Origin: Actinomucor elegans
Taxonomy: Eukaryota > Mucoromycota > Mucoromycetes > Mucorales > Mucoraceae
Direction of reading: 5' to 3'
Assembly (NCBI GenBank): GCA_026027325.1
Contig: JAMSLZ010000022.1
Location: 178,071 to 242,070, forward strand
Length of the DNA: 64,000 bases
A model generated the notes under the pieces. It had not been told where the DNA came from, did not search any database, and worked only from the letters and a program-made list of their open reading frames with translations. How positions within the stretch are numbered: the stretch's first letter is position 1; each line of letters begins with the position of its first letter. Of this stretch, positions 47,497 to 55,564 are shown in pieces. The position numbers were made by a program, and so were the translations under genes.

Positions 47497-48974
47497 TTAA
47501 TTATTTTCTATTGATTTCCAATAATTCAAAATAGTATCATGTGATGTAAAATCTTTTTCTTTTACCCATGAATTATGTTCTTTACCATACTTTTTCCATT
47601 TTACAAAATATTCATATAAGTTCTTTACTTTTTTGTGTTTAATTATATATTGTATTTCATATATATTTTGATCATTATTACTAGTGATATCTTCCTCCAT
47701 TTGATCCATAATATCTATATTCACTTCATTTATATTTAAATTATTTAAAAATTGATTTTGTAATGATTTTATATCAACGATATTTTCTATTTTATATTGT
47801 GTTTTTAATGTTACTTCTTTATTCATTTCAATATTATTTTTATAATAATAATCAAAATTATCATTTAGCCATTTGTTGTAATGGGCATTTTCTTCAATTC
47901 CAAATAACTCTGTAAAATATTTTATGTTCAGTAATACTATTGCTAATTTTAGCTGTATATTATATGTCTTATTATCTGTTATTCTAATCTTATTTTGTCC
48001 ACTAAATCTTTTAAAAATACTACCTAATTCTGCAAAATATTTTTCTATTTTTGACCTTAATCCACCTAATTCTTCATTGAATTTTTTTTCATCTATGGTT
48101 AATTCAACTCCTTTATCTTTTTTTATAGGATAGCAAAAATTTTTCAAGGATATATTAAATCCAATATTACTAAATTTTTCTATAAATTCTTTTACTGTGT
48201 TTTCATATAATCCATCAAAACATATACAATCTATTTCATTATAAAACTTATTGATATTTATGTCTAAAAGCATTTTATCATCAGTATTATTTCTACAAGG
48301 TAAGGAATCAGATATATAAACACATATTCTATTAATATCTATAATAAATTGTGTATTTAATCCATTTCTTTTTAATTTATACGAGAATAACTCTTTTTTA
48401 TCTAGATTAATATCTTGATATGTTATACGATTATGGTGACCATCAATTAGTAATGTTACATTATCTAACATCATTGGATTAAATTTCTTAGCACAAAGTA
48501 ATCTCAATGTATGTGTAGAAAAACATTTTTCTAATTTATTATTTATCCATTTTTCCAATAAATCATAATTATTTATATATAATGATTGATATAATTTATA
48601 AAAACTAGTAGATGGAATATACATTTCCATTTCATTTATAGATTTTCCATTTAATAAATGTTCTAATAATATCAATACTTTATCTGCTGTTATATATGGA
48701 CCTGGTAGTTTTATATTGTTACATAAATCTGTCAAAAATACAAATGGAGCAATACTTCCTAATTTAATATATATATTTTTTTAATTCTATCAATATTTGG
48801 TATACTCGTTATTTTAGATCTATGATATTTCAATTCAACTTTATATATATATTCATTTTTCATAAATTTCCAATACCTATTGTAAATATTTCTGTATTCA
48901 TTTTCAATTAATAAGTCTATATGAGTGTTCATAAACAAATAAAATGATGTATTTTTATATAAAGAGAAATTCAA
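47497..48974 (-). pseudogene. DDE (Harbinger/HARBI1-like) transposase with C-terminal chromodomain, split by a frame break
   Basis: The main frame, 48735-47497, gives 412 aa. LLIDGHHNRITYQD (D98), CICFDGLYENT (D174) and GGLRSKIEKYFAELGSIFKR (E231 or E236) resemble the D, D and E positions of the DDE_Tnp_4/Harbinger nuclease, with SYKLKRNGLNTQ between them. Residues about 362-412 (YEIQYIIKHKKVKNLYEYFV then KWKKYGKEHNSWVKEKDF) are a chromodomain with the aromatic cage positions Y, W and W. The frame is open upstream of the first ATG (..GSIAPFVFLTD). A second open frame, 48974-48759, ends in the TA/A-rich run at about 48757-48782 and probably supplies the true N-terminus, so an indel in that run seems to have split the gene. 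Codons are strongly A/T-biased. A chromodomain could steer insertion to methylated-H3 chromatin. Confidence 0.65.
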
Positions 48975-49022
48975 TTTTTAATATTTTCTATATTTAATAA
49001 ACTTTTATTTATATATGAAAAT

Positions 49023-49430
49023 TCAATTTTTAATATTTTCTATATTTTCCAAGAACTTATGATTTCTTTTTGCATAATCTAACCATGATTTAAAATTATA
49101 AATTTCTTTAATACTAACATATCCTTTTCTTAAACACCAGGATTTGAAATATTCATTTCTAACTTTTTCGTTATCATCTAAAATTGTTTTTATCACTAAA
49201 TTGGCATGGATATTTGTATTGTTTTCACCAACATCATAGAAAGGACCACTATATAAAATTTTATCAATATTTTTTATATTTCCAACCCATTGCAGTATTT
49301 TCTTGTTTAATATTTCGGATGATTTATTCTTGACATCTTTTTTTTCAGGATTTAGAGTTAAAACCACAGCATAATAATAGATTTTTTCCATTAAATATAA
49401 TATTGATGTTATTTTAAAAATAATTCTCAA
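49023..49430 (-). CDS. Hypothetical 135-aa protein in the AT-rich element
   Basis: The open frame is likely to start at the internal Met (49391; MEKIYYYAVVLTLNPEKKD). The segments YYAVVLTLNP, NIHANLVIKT and SWLDYAKRNHKF recall, in order, motifs I, II and III of HUH-type replication endonucleases, but motif II has only one His and the Tyr/Lys spacing of motif III is not canonical, so the resemblance is weak. About 30 bp at its 3' end (aattcaatttttaatatttt) are duplicated near 48966. Its frame lies just upstream of the transposase on the same strand, so the two could be co-transcribed. No function is assigned. Confidence 0.4.
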   Translation of the reverse strand: MRIIFKITSILYLMEKIYYYAVVLTLNPEKKDVKNKSSEILNKKILQWVGNIKNIDKILYSGPFYDVGENNTNIHANLVIKTILDDNEKVRNEYFKSWCLRKGYVSIKEIYNFKSWLDYAKRNHKFLENIENIKN

Positions 49431-49546
49431 ATATTATAGATACTTTTATATTTTCCAAAATATCATGCCAAGAATTAGATGCCAAGGAAGTTGTTTTTAG
49501 ATTTCTCAATGTGATTAAACGCAATGGAAGTCTAAAAATAGGACAA

Positions 49547-49768
49547 GATAAACATTTACAACTACTTAATATTTTTAACTTTCCTAAAAAATCAAGGCAT
49601 AAATATAATGTTGCCTTTTTATCCATAAATAAAATGTTGGTTACTTGTTCTATTTTAGAATAAAATTTATTTATATTATTATTTGTATTCAAAAAAATCT
49701 ATTATTTCCTAATTTTTTTATATATTGTACTATTTTGAACATATTTCTGTAATACTAAATGTTCTTCT
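49547..49768 (+). repeat. Right 222-bp direct repeat
   Basis: Partner of 47265-47486 in the same orientation. The approximately 110 bp just inside it (49437-49546) is richer in GC than the rest of the element and encodes, on the minus strand, an LRLITLRNLKTTSLASNSWH stretch that may derive from a captured gene. Confidence 0.85.
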
Positions 49769-50309
49769 ATATAGCATGCAGAACTTTAGTTGTTAGACGA
49801 AGTTATTCTTTTATAAGGCGTTTTTTGTCATTTTTTTTATTAATTCAACCACAATTCGCATATTTTATATAAGATACAATTCTCAAAAAATGCAACCAAT
49901 TTTCATGTGTACATATTATCCTCATAACTACTCTTTAACCATAGAATATAGCTTTAATGGATAATAGCAGGGTGATACAAACTCATTTATTATAATTTAA
50001 AATCAAGGTTAGACCTTACACCAACCCCATTTGTACAGTCCGCTTATAAGTCGATGTTTTAAGTTGGACTTTAAAGAAACATAAATATGAAAATATATAT
50101 TTTCTTCAATATCTCCACAACCATTATAGATACAAACTTAAAAAAAAATGGTAACCGCAATAAAAAATTATGCTTATTACGATTATATCATAAAAAGTGA
50201 AAAAATCCTAGTATTGGCCTTTATGTGGTAATAGTTGGAGTGTTACAGCCGTAATAGTCGGACTATTACCATGCTGTTACGGCCGTAAAAGGAGGTTTTA
50301 TTTGCAGTG
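49769..50309. other. Non-coding right arm of CACTA-2
   Basis: About 540 bp without a supported gene. The last 90 bp hold gtaatagt, ggccgtaa and gtaatagtcggactatta motifs (near 50225-50290), mirroring the left subterminal region, and end in the right inverted repeat. Confidence 0.6.
50275..50309 (-). repeat. Right terminal inverted repeat of CACTA-2
   Basis: Reads ..ACGGCCGTAAAAGGAGG.. and ends TTTGCAGTG, complementary to the left end at about 31 of 35 positions; followed by the ATT duplication at 50310-50312. Confidence 0.9.
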
Positions 50310-50365
50310 ATTCGGCTTTGAAAAAGTGGATTTTTGAAAAAAGTTTTCAAAAGCGAAAGAAGAGT

Positions 50366-50380
50366 GGGGATGTAGCTCAG
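50366..50380 (+). other. tRNA-Ala-like 15-mer at the LINE copy 1/copy 2 junction
   Basis: GGGGATGTAGCTCAG lies between the sense 5' end of copy 1 (..gcgaaagaagagt) and the sense 3' end of copy 2 (tttaaagatt..). Confidence 0.7.
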
Positions 50381-50694
50381 TTTAAAGATTATATTTTATT
50401 AATAAGTAGTTATATGGGCAAACTCTATAGAGCATCTAGCCTAACTATATGAAAAAGTGTTTAATATAAACATAGAAAAAAGTATAAAAAACCCTGAGAA
50501 CCACAAGGGAGAAAAAGGTTAAAGACAAGAGCGAGAACCAGTAGACTATTGCAGCTCTGAGTGATCCAAAAGGCAAGCCAACAGCTGGGAACTTTGATAA
50601 TCACTTACCACCGTGGCTGCGCAGTTGAAAGACAAACAGGCTGGTTCATCAATAGAACAGAGAGAAAGAGAGGCTCAATAAACCAAGGAGAGGT

Positions 50695-53600
50695 TTATAT
50701 AGTACGAGTAGCAGCAAACCAGGCATCACCAGGATCTGGATCTGGGACGATAGCAGCAAGAGGATGACACAGCGTGTCAATCACATAGAGAATCTCAAGG
50801 AGTGCAGACCAGAAAGGCGGTGGACCATTGGATGCTTTCAAGGGCAACAAGTTCAGGGCATGATCAATGCGATTGACATCTGGCGGAGCAGCAGGTAATT
50901 GGCACAGAAGGCGAGGATCAATGCCACGGCAATTGAACACAAAGTGATCTCGAGAGAGCCGGCAACCAGTGAAACAAGGACACAATTCATCACGGTTAGC
51001 GAAACGGCCTAAGCGCCATCGAACAAGACGACTGCGAGCAGCGCGAGTCATAGGCAGGTACAGTATTGGATCAGGCTTTGAAGTAGAGGGCCGACAAGCA
51101 CGCAAAAGAACCGATTTACCAGTGTGAGCAGCAGCAGCCATTTGCTTGTCAAAGAGGTCTTGCCAGTAGCCAGAGAACCAGGACTTGAGACGAGAGGCTG
51201 TAGGTACAGGATTGGGCAATGCCATATGCATAGGATTGAGGTATAGGAGCTTGTTCAATCGAGTGTAGCCAAGACCAGAAGGAGAATTGTCTCGAGAAGA
51301 GTTCAGCAATGATATCAAGCAATCATCCGGAAGCCATTGCGACCGTAGGGCATACTTGGTAACCAGGACATTGTATCGATGCTTCATGGAAGGGATACAA
51401 GTGATGTGCTTCGTGACATTGAACCATCGGGAGCCAACAAACATACCAACTAACCGGTTCTGAAGGTTATCCAAAGCAGTAAAGTCAGCAGCAGAGAGCC
51501 TAGATATAGCAAGACCGTACTCAAACTTGGGCCGAATGAAGGTAGTATATAACCGAGAACAGAGCAAGAGAGAGAAACCATTACGGTTGACACCAACCGA
51601 ATTCAGTAGAGCCATGGTTTTGACTGCACCACCAGACCGTTTAGCCAGGATACCCGGACCATCAAGACCTTTCTTGTTGAATGGCATACCAAGATACGTG
51701 AACTCGTTCACTGCAGGCAGAGGAACATCATAGAGACTCAGTCTAAAGTTGGTAGACGTAGAGGAGGTCACAGAAGGAGCGTTCAGGACAGCACACTTGG
51801 TAGGGTTCCAACGATAGCCCAGTACTCTTGAATGATCAGCAGCTAAGTTCAACATATTTTGCACCTCATGTTTGGAGCCAAAGATTGCCACATCGTCGGC
51901 AAACAGAAGACAGTTAATGGCCACAGCCTCAGCAGATCCAGGAGGAGACACTACAGCAGTAGTATCTGAAGCTTCAGACCGAAGGAGCTCAGGCAAGGAG
52001 TTGATGTACAAAGAATACAAGTGAGGACTCAACACCGAACCTTGGAGTACACCAGTGGCAGGAGAGAAAGAGGAAGAGATGTGGTTGGCAATCAACACGG
52101 AGATGGATACATCATCAAATAGATTGACCAGCAGACCAAGGAGAGGCCGAGGCAGAGATGAATTCTCAAGAGCATTCCAGATCACACATCGATCAACAGT
52201 GTCATAGGCAGCCTTAATATCCAGAAAAGCAACAACAGGATAGTGGTGATGAACCAAGAAGTAGTTGTGCATCAGGTCGTGCAGACAGAGGGCTTGATCC
52301 AGAGGACTACGCATAGGACGGAAGCCACCTTGTGCGAGATCTAGAGAAGGCGAATGGTCATAGACGCTTTGTGCAATGGTAATCTCAAACAACTTACGCA
52401 TCACCGAAGTCAAAGAAATTGGCCTGTAGTTGGCAGGATCAGAAGCATCACCTTTCTTGAAGATAGGAAAGACCTGGGCTTGACGCCATAGAACCGGTGT
52501 ATAGCACCATTGGTAACAAACCTGGAATAGCAAAGAGAGGACAGGAGCAAGTAAATCAGCAACAGCCTTGAGCATTTCAGCTTTTAGATGATCAGGACCA
52601 GGAGCTTTGCGATTCGGCAACTGTTTGATATGCTCAACCAAGGTTTCCACCGAGAAAATCCAAGACACTTCTTCATCAGACACCAGGAAAGGCACTTCTA
52701 AACCAAAGTCAGGAGCAGCCAGGGGACGAGAAGCAGTTGACAAAAGAGAACCATCATACACTGTAGCCAGGTGAGTAGCCATAGAATCGACTGATGCTTG
52801 AGGGCCATCAGGATGAGCATACGTAGCAGAAGTTTCTTTCCGGCGTTTCAGCCTAGACATGGTGGCAGTGGCCTTGGCAAAGTCCTTTTGGAGTGACATG
52901 CAAAAGTTCTTCCAGGAGAGTCTTTTTGCAGCAGCAACAGCACGACGAAACGACTTGTGAGCTTGCAGATGGAGATGCCAGTAATAAGCCTTGTCAACAC
53001 CAAATGAATGACGCCAACGGCAATAGAGGCGATCACGTTCTCGAGCAGCAGCTTCCAGATCAGCTGTCCAGTACTTCTTCCAATGACCAGGACGGGGAGC
53101 CTTAGACCCAATGGATTCATCCATCGCCTGATAAAGACACTCATTCAGAGATGTATTGAGTGAATCTATAGGTGGACGACTATCCGGAGGAGAACCAACC
53201 AGACCAGCAAGAGTATCCTTCAAAGGAGCAACCAGACACCGAAACCGAGTATGGAACAGAGCCAAAGGCTCAGACTCAGCCAGCCGACTGAGGTTCCATG
53301 TCCTACGAGGAGCCAGCACCGAAGAGTCACCTACACCAGAAGAGCCACCAGAAACAGCAATGTACTTGAACCCCAACTGAAGCAGCCGATGATCAGAGCC
53401 CAAAGACAGATCGGATGCCACAGAAAGAGAAGGAGACACCATACCAGAACCACCAATGTTGGTCAAGAACAAGTCAATGATACTGCTCGCCACAGCACCA
53501 TTTCTGAAGGTACAGTATGTATCAATACCATACGCCAAGGAAGCATTCAACACTGACAGATTGCGTTCTTCAATCCAAGGAAGCAGAGCTAGACCACGAG

Positions 53601-54087
53601 GATTTGTTGCAGAATCACCAGTAAGATCACCAAGGCGTGTATTGAAGTCACCGCAGATAATAGTATCAGTGTGAAGAGGCAGTGAGTTGAGAGAAGAGAG
53701 CACCAGATCACGAGAGAGACTGGGTGGAAAGTAGACACAATGTACATTGACTTTGTCAACCTTGATCGACAGAGTATATGCATTGTAAGACGGAAGTTGA
53801 GAGACAGTAAAAGGACAGTGAGGAGAGATGAGAGCAGTGACACCACCTGAGCCACGTCCATTGGCATTAGTGACAGTTTGACCGTACAGATGATATTGAG
53901 ACCAATCGGTAGGGATCAACCCAGAGGTAAGCCAAGTTTCAGTAATCAGGAGGATATCACAAGAGAGAGCATGAGAGAGTACATCATGGATGGTAGTGAC
54001 CCGAAGGCCATTGGCATTCCACAATGCAAGAGAAAAGGAGCGGACGGGGGTATCAGAAGGAGTGAAAGGAGGGACTGAAGATGTCAT
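50695..54087 (-). CDS. LINE ORF2 (copy 2): endonuclease-reverse transcriptase
   Basis: 1,130 aa, same domains as copy 1. The only residue difference I see is Ala150 to Thr, so the motif reads CGDFNTRLGD. Catalytic D147, N149, D232 and H233 and the FADD box are kept. Residue 150 directly follows catalytic Asn149, so a modest effect on nicking is possible. Confidence 0.95.
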   Translation of the reverse strand: MTSSVPPFTPSDTPVRSFSLALWNANGLRVTTIHDVLSHALSCDILLITETWLTSGLIPTDWSQYHLYGQTVTNANGRGSGGVTALISPHCPFTVSQLPSYNAYTLSIKVDKVNVHCVYFPPSLSRDLVLSSLNSLPLHTDTIICGDFNTRLGDLTGDSATNPRGLALLPWIEERNLSVLNASLAYGIDTYCTFRNGAVASSIIDLFLTNIGGSGMVSPSLSVASDLSLGSDHRLLQLGFKYIAVSGGSSGVGDSSVLAPRRTWNLSRLAESEPLALFHTRFRCLVAPLKDTLAGLVGSPPDSRPPIDSLNTSLNECLYQAMDESIGSKAPRPGHWKKYWTADLEAAARERDRLYCRWRHSFGVDKAYYWHLHLQAHKSFRRAVAAAKRLSWKNFCMSLQKDFAKATATMSRLKRRKETSATYAHPDGPQASVDSMATHLATVYDGSLLSTASRPLAAPDFGLEVPFLVSDEEVSWIFSVETLVEHIKQLPNRKAPGPDHLKAEMLKAVADLLAPVLSLLFQVCYQWCYTPVLWRQAQVFPIFKKGDASDPANYRPISLTSVMRKLFEITIAQSVYDHSPSLDLAQGGFRPMRSPLDQALCLHDLMHNYFLVHHHYPVVAFLDIKAAYDTVDRCVIWNALENSSLPRPLLGLLVNLFDDVSISVLIANHISSSFSPATGVLQGSVLSPHLYSLYINSLPELLRSEASDTTAVVSPPGSAEAVAINCLLFADDVAIFGSKHEVQNMLNLAADHSRVLGYRWNPTKCAVLNAPSVTSSTSTNFRLSLYDVPLPAVNEFTYLGMPFNKKGLDGPGILAKRSGGAVKTMALLNSVGVNRNGFSLLLCSRLYTTFIRPKFEYGLAISRLSAADFTALDNLQNRLVGMFVGSRWFNVTKHITCIPSMKHRYNVLVTKYALRSQWLPDDCLISLLNSSRDNSPSGLGYTRLNKLLYLNPMHMALPNPVPTASRLKSWFSGYWQDLFDKQMAAAAHTGKSVLLRACRPSTSKPDPILYLPMTRAARSRLVRWRLGRFANRDELCPCFTGCRLSRDHFVFNCRGIDPRLLCQLPAAPPDVNRIDHALNLLPLKASNGPPPFWSALLEILYVIDTLCHPLAAIVPDPDPGDAWFAATRTI

Positions 54088-55046
54088 TATTGTGACATTT
54101 CAGTATCGCTATCACCGGTAACGTCTTCACCAGATGGCAAAGCACCAGAACTACGGAATGCAAAAGCAGCCTTCTTGGGATCCTTTTCGGCAAGACGAGA
54201 GCGAGCTTCCTTAATGGCTTGATCAAGATCACCATCATCAATCCATCCAAGTTCCACAAAGGAGCGACCAACAGAAGGGACCATCACTGGTCGAATGAAC
54301 GCCAGAGTGCTGATACAGCGAGAGTGAACGAGGTTAGCCATCTCGTTTTCACGAGCATTGGCTGAGAGAGAAGCATACTTGGGGTCAGCAAGATGGGCTG
54401 GGTTTAAAGGATCAAAATCCTTAATGAACTCAGCTTCAGCCGTAGTCATAAGCTCGGTAAACTTTTCAACATACTGCGTATGTATCAGGACACCAAGGAC
54501 ACCAGTAGCAGGGAAACAGACATCTAACACACGACCAGTGTCAACACCAGCGCGACGTAACCGAGAGCGGACTTCAGTACGATCAAGTTTGCGAGATCGA
54601 CCAAGATAAACATAGGTAAAACCCTGAGGACCCTGGGCCTCAAGGGTTTTGAAGGCGCGAGCAGCGGCTATACGTTTCTTTAGGGAAACGGCAGCAGGGC
54701 GAGAGGGGCGGCTGTCCTTTTTTACAGCGGCTGCAGCAATGGCAGCGAAAGACCGGGCACCATTTTTTTCCTGGGCGGGAGAAGCGACATCCTGCGGTGG
54801 ACTACGAGCGGTGGCAGCAGAGAGTTGTGCTCGAAGTTGGTTATTTTCATTAACCAGAGCCTGGTTTTCGGTTTTGAGTCCAAGAATCTCATTTTTCAAG
54901 GTCTGGAGCTCTTCAAATAATGTTTGATGTTGTTGCACTTGCTGAACAAGTGAAAACACCATTTGCTGTAGCTGCTGGAACTGCATTGGCTGTTGCATTT
55001 GGTCCATTGAGCCAGATGGCTCAGATGCATGTTGAACATTGGACAT
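54087..55046 (-). CDS. LINE ORF1 (copy 2): coiled-coil nucleic-acid-binding protein
   Basis: 319 aa, identical by eye to ORF1 of copy 1, with the same TAATG overlap to ORF2 (54085-54089). Confidence 0.88.
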   Translation of the reverse strand: MSNVQHASEPSGSMDQMQQPMQFQQLQQMVFSLVQQVQQHQTLFEELQTLKNEILGLKTENQALVNENNQLRAQLSAATARSPPQDVASPAQEKNGARSFAAIAAAAVKKDSRPSRPAAVSLKKRIAAARAFKTLEAQGPQGFTYVYLGRSRKLDRTEVRSRLRRAGVDTGRVLDVCFPATGVLGVLIHTQYVEKFTELMTTAEAEFIKDFDPLNPAHLADPKYASLSANARENEMANLVHSRCISTLAFIRPVMVPSVGRSFVELGWIDDGDLDQAIKEARSRLAEKDPKKAAFAFRSSGALPSGEDVTGDSDTEMSQ

Positions 55047-55235
55047 TTCGAAATGGAGAAAAATTCAAGATGTCGAAAACTTGATGGAATGTTCTGAAAA
55101 AAAAACTGCAGATAGTACTTGGCGAGGCGAAGATGGATGTGCAATTTTTATAGATGGATGTATTGTAGTTGTTGAGATATTCGGCTTTGAAAAAGTGGAT
55201 TTTTGAAAAAAGTTTTCAAAAGCGAAAGAAGAGTG

Positions 55236-55250
55236 GGGGATGTAGCTCAG
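55236..55250 (+). other. tRNA-Ala-like 15-mer at the LINE copy 2/copy 3 junction
   Basis: GGGGATGTAGCTCAG preceded by one extra G (55235), the only junction with five G. The extra base accounts for the 4,870-bp period between copies 2 and 3. Confidence 0.7.
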
Positions 55251-55564
55251 TTTAAAGATTATATTTTATTAATAAGTAGTTATATGGGCAAACTCTATAG
55301 AGCATCTAGCCTAACTATATGAAAAAGTGTTTAATATAAACATAGAAAAAAGTATAAAAAACCCTGAGAACCACAAGGGAGAAAAAGGTTAAAGACAAGA
55401 GCGAGAACCAGTAGACTATTGCAGCTCTGAGTGATCCAAAAGGCAAGTCAACAGCTGGGAACTTTGATAATCACTTACCACCGTGGCTGCGCAGTTGAAA
55501 GACAAACAGGCTGGTTCATCAATAGAACAGAGAGAAAGAGAGGCTCAATAAACCAAGGAGAGGT

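Larger units (their letters stand above)
47265..49768 (-). mobile_element. Very AT-rich element with 222-bp terminal direct repeats, DDE transposase and chromodomain
   Basis: Two 222-bp direct repeats, 47265-47486 and 49547-49768, appear identical by eye and bound a strongly AT-rich interior. ATAT occurs immediately outside both ends (47261-47264 and 49769-49772), which could be a 4-bp target duplication but is low complexity. Each repeat carries imperfect inverted ends (AACATTTACAACTAC against GTAATACTAAATGTT). The interior encodes a chromodomain-fused DDE transposase and a 135-aa unknown protein. Base composition differs sharply from the surrounding CACTA-2 sequence, so it looks like a separate insertion. 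The repeats could be an LTR-like structure, two flanking MITEs or a segmental duplication. Confidence 0.65.
40862..50309 (-). mobile_element. Complete CACTA/Plavaka-type transposon (CACTA-2, 9,448 bp) nested in LINE copy 1
   Basis: The ends 40862-40896 and 50275-50309 are inverted repeats matching at about 31 of 35 positions. Both start CACTGCAA and both contain CTTTTACGGCCGTAA. ATT is duplicated on both sides (40859-40861 and 50310-50312). The uninterrupted site (gagatattcggctttg) exists in LINE copies 2 and 3 (at about 55175-55190 and 60045-60060), which confirms the insertion and its 3-bp duplication. Subterminal regions repeat GGCCGTAA and GTTCAACTA motifs. Inside: a plus-strand accessory gene, a minus-strand Tnp2-like transposase convergent with it, and an AT-rich 2.5-kb insertion. 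The strand given is that of the transposase. Confidence 0.93.
36061..50365 (-). mobile_element. LINE copy 1, split by CACTA-2
   Basis: A non-LTR retrotransposon on the minus strand, comprising 36061-40861 and 50313-50365 (together about 4,854 bp) with the 9.4-kb CACTA-2 and its ATT duplication between. Order in sense direction: 5' UTR of about 189 bp, ORF1, ORF2, 3' UTR of 314 bp. The sense 3' end reads AATAAAATATAATCTTTAAA and stops at the tRNA-Ala-like 15-mer, so it has a polyadenylation-like signal but no long A tail. Both ORFs are open. The CACTA insertion lies in the 5' UTR about 135 bp upstream of the ORF1 start and may separate the ORFs from the promoter. Confidence 0.9.
50381..55234 (-). 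mobile_element. LINE copy 2, full length (4,854 bp)
   Basis: Uninterrupted unit with the same limits as copy 1. It is head-to-tail with copies 1 and 3. By eye it differs from copy 1 at one coding base, C to T at 53640, which gives Ala150Thr beside the endonuclease D147/N149 pair. Confidence 0.93.

Noticed and set aside
47265..49768. Classic LTR retrotransposon bounded by 222-bp LTRs
   Set aside because: No reverse transcriptase, primer-binding site, polypurine tract or TG..CA ends; the coding content is a DDE transposase.
47159..49770. AT-rich island as a mitochondrial insertion (NUMT)
   Set aside because: It encodes a eukaryotic chromodomain and a DDE nuclease, not mitochondrial genes, and has defined repeat ends.
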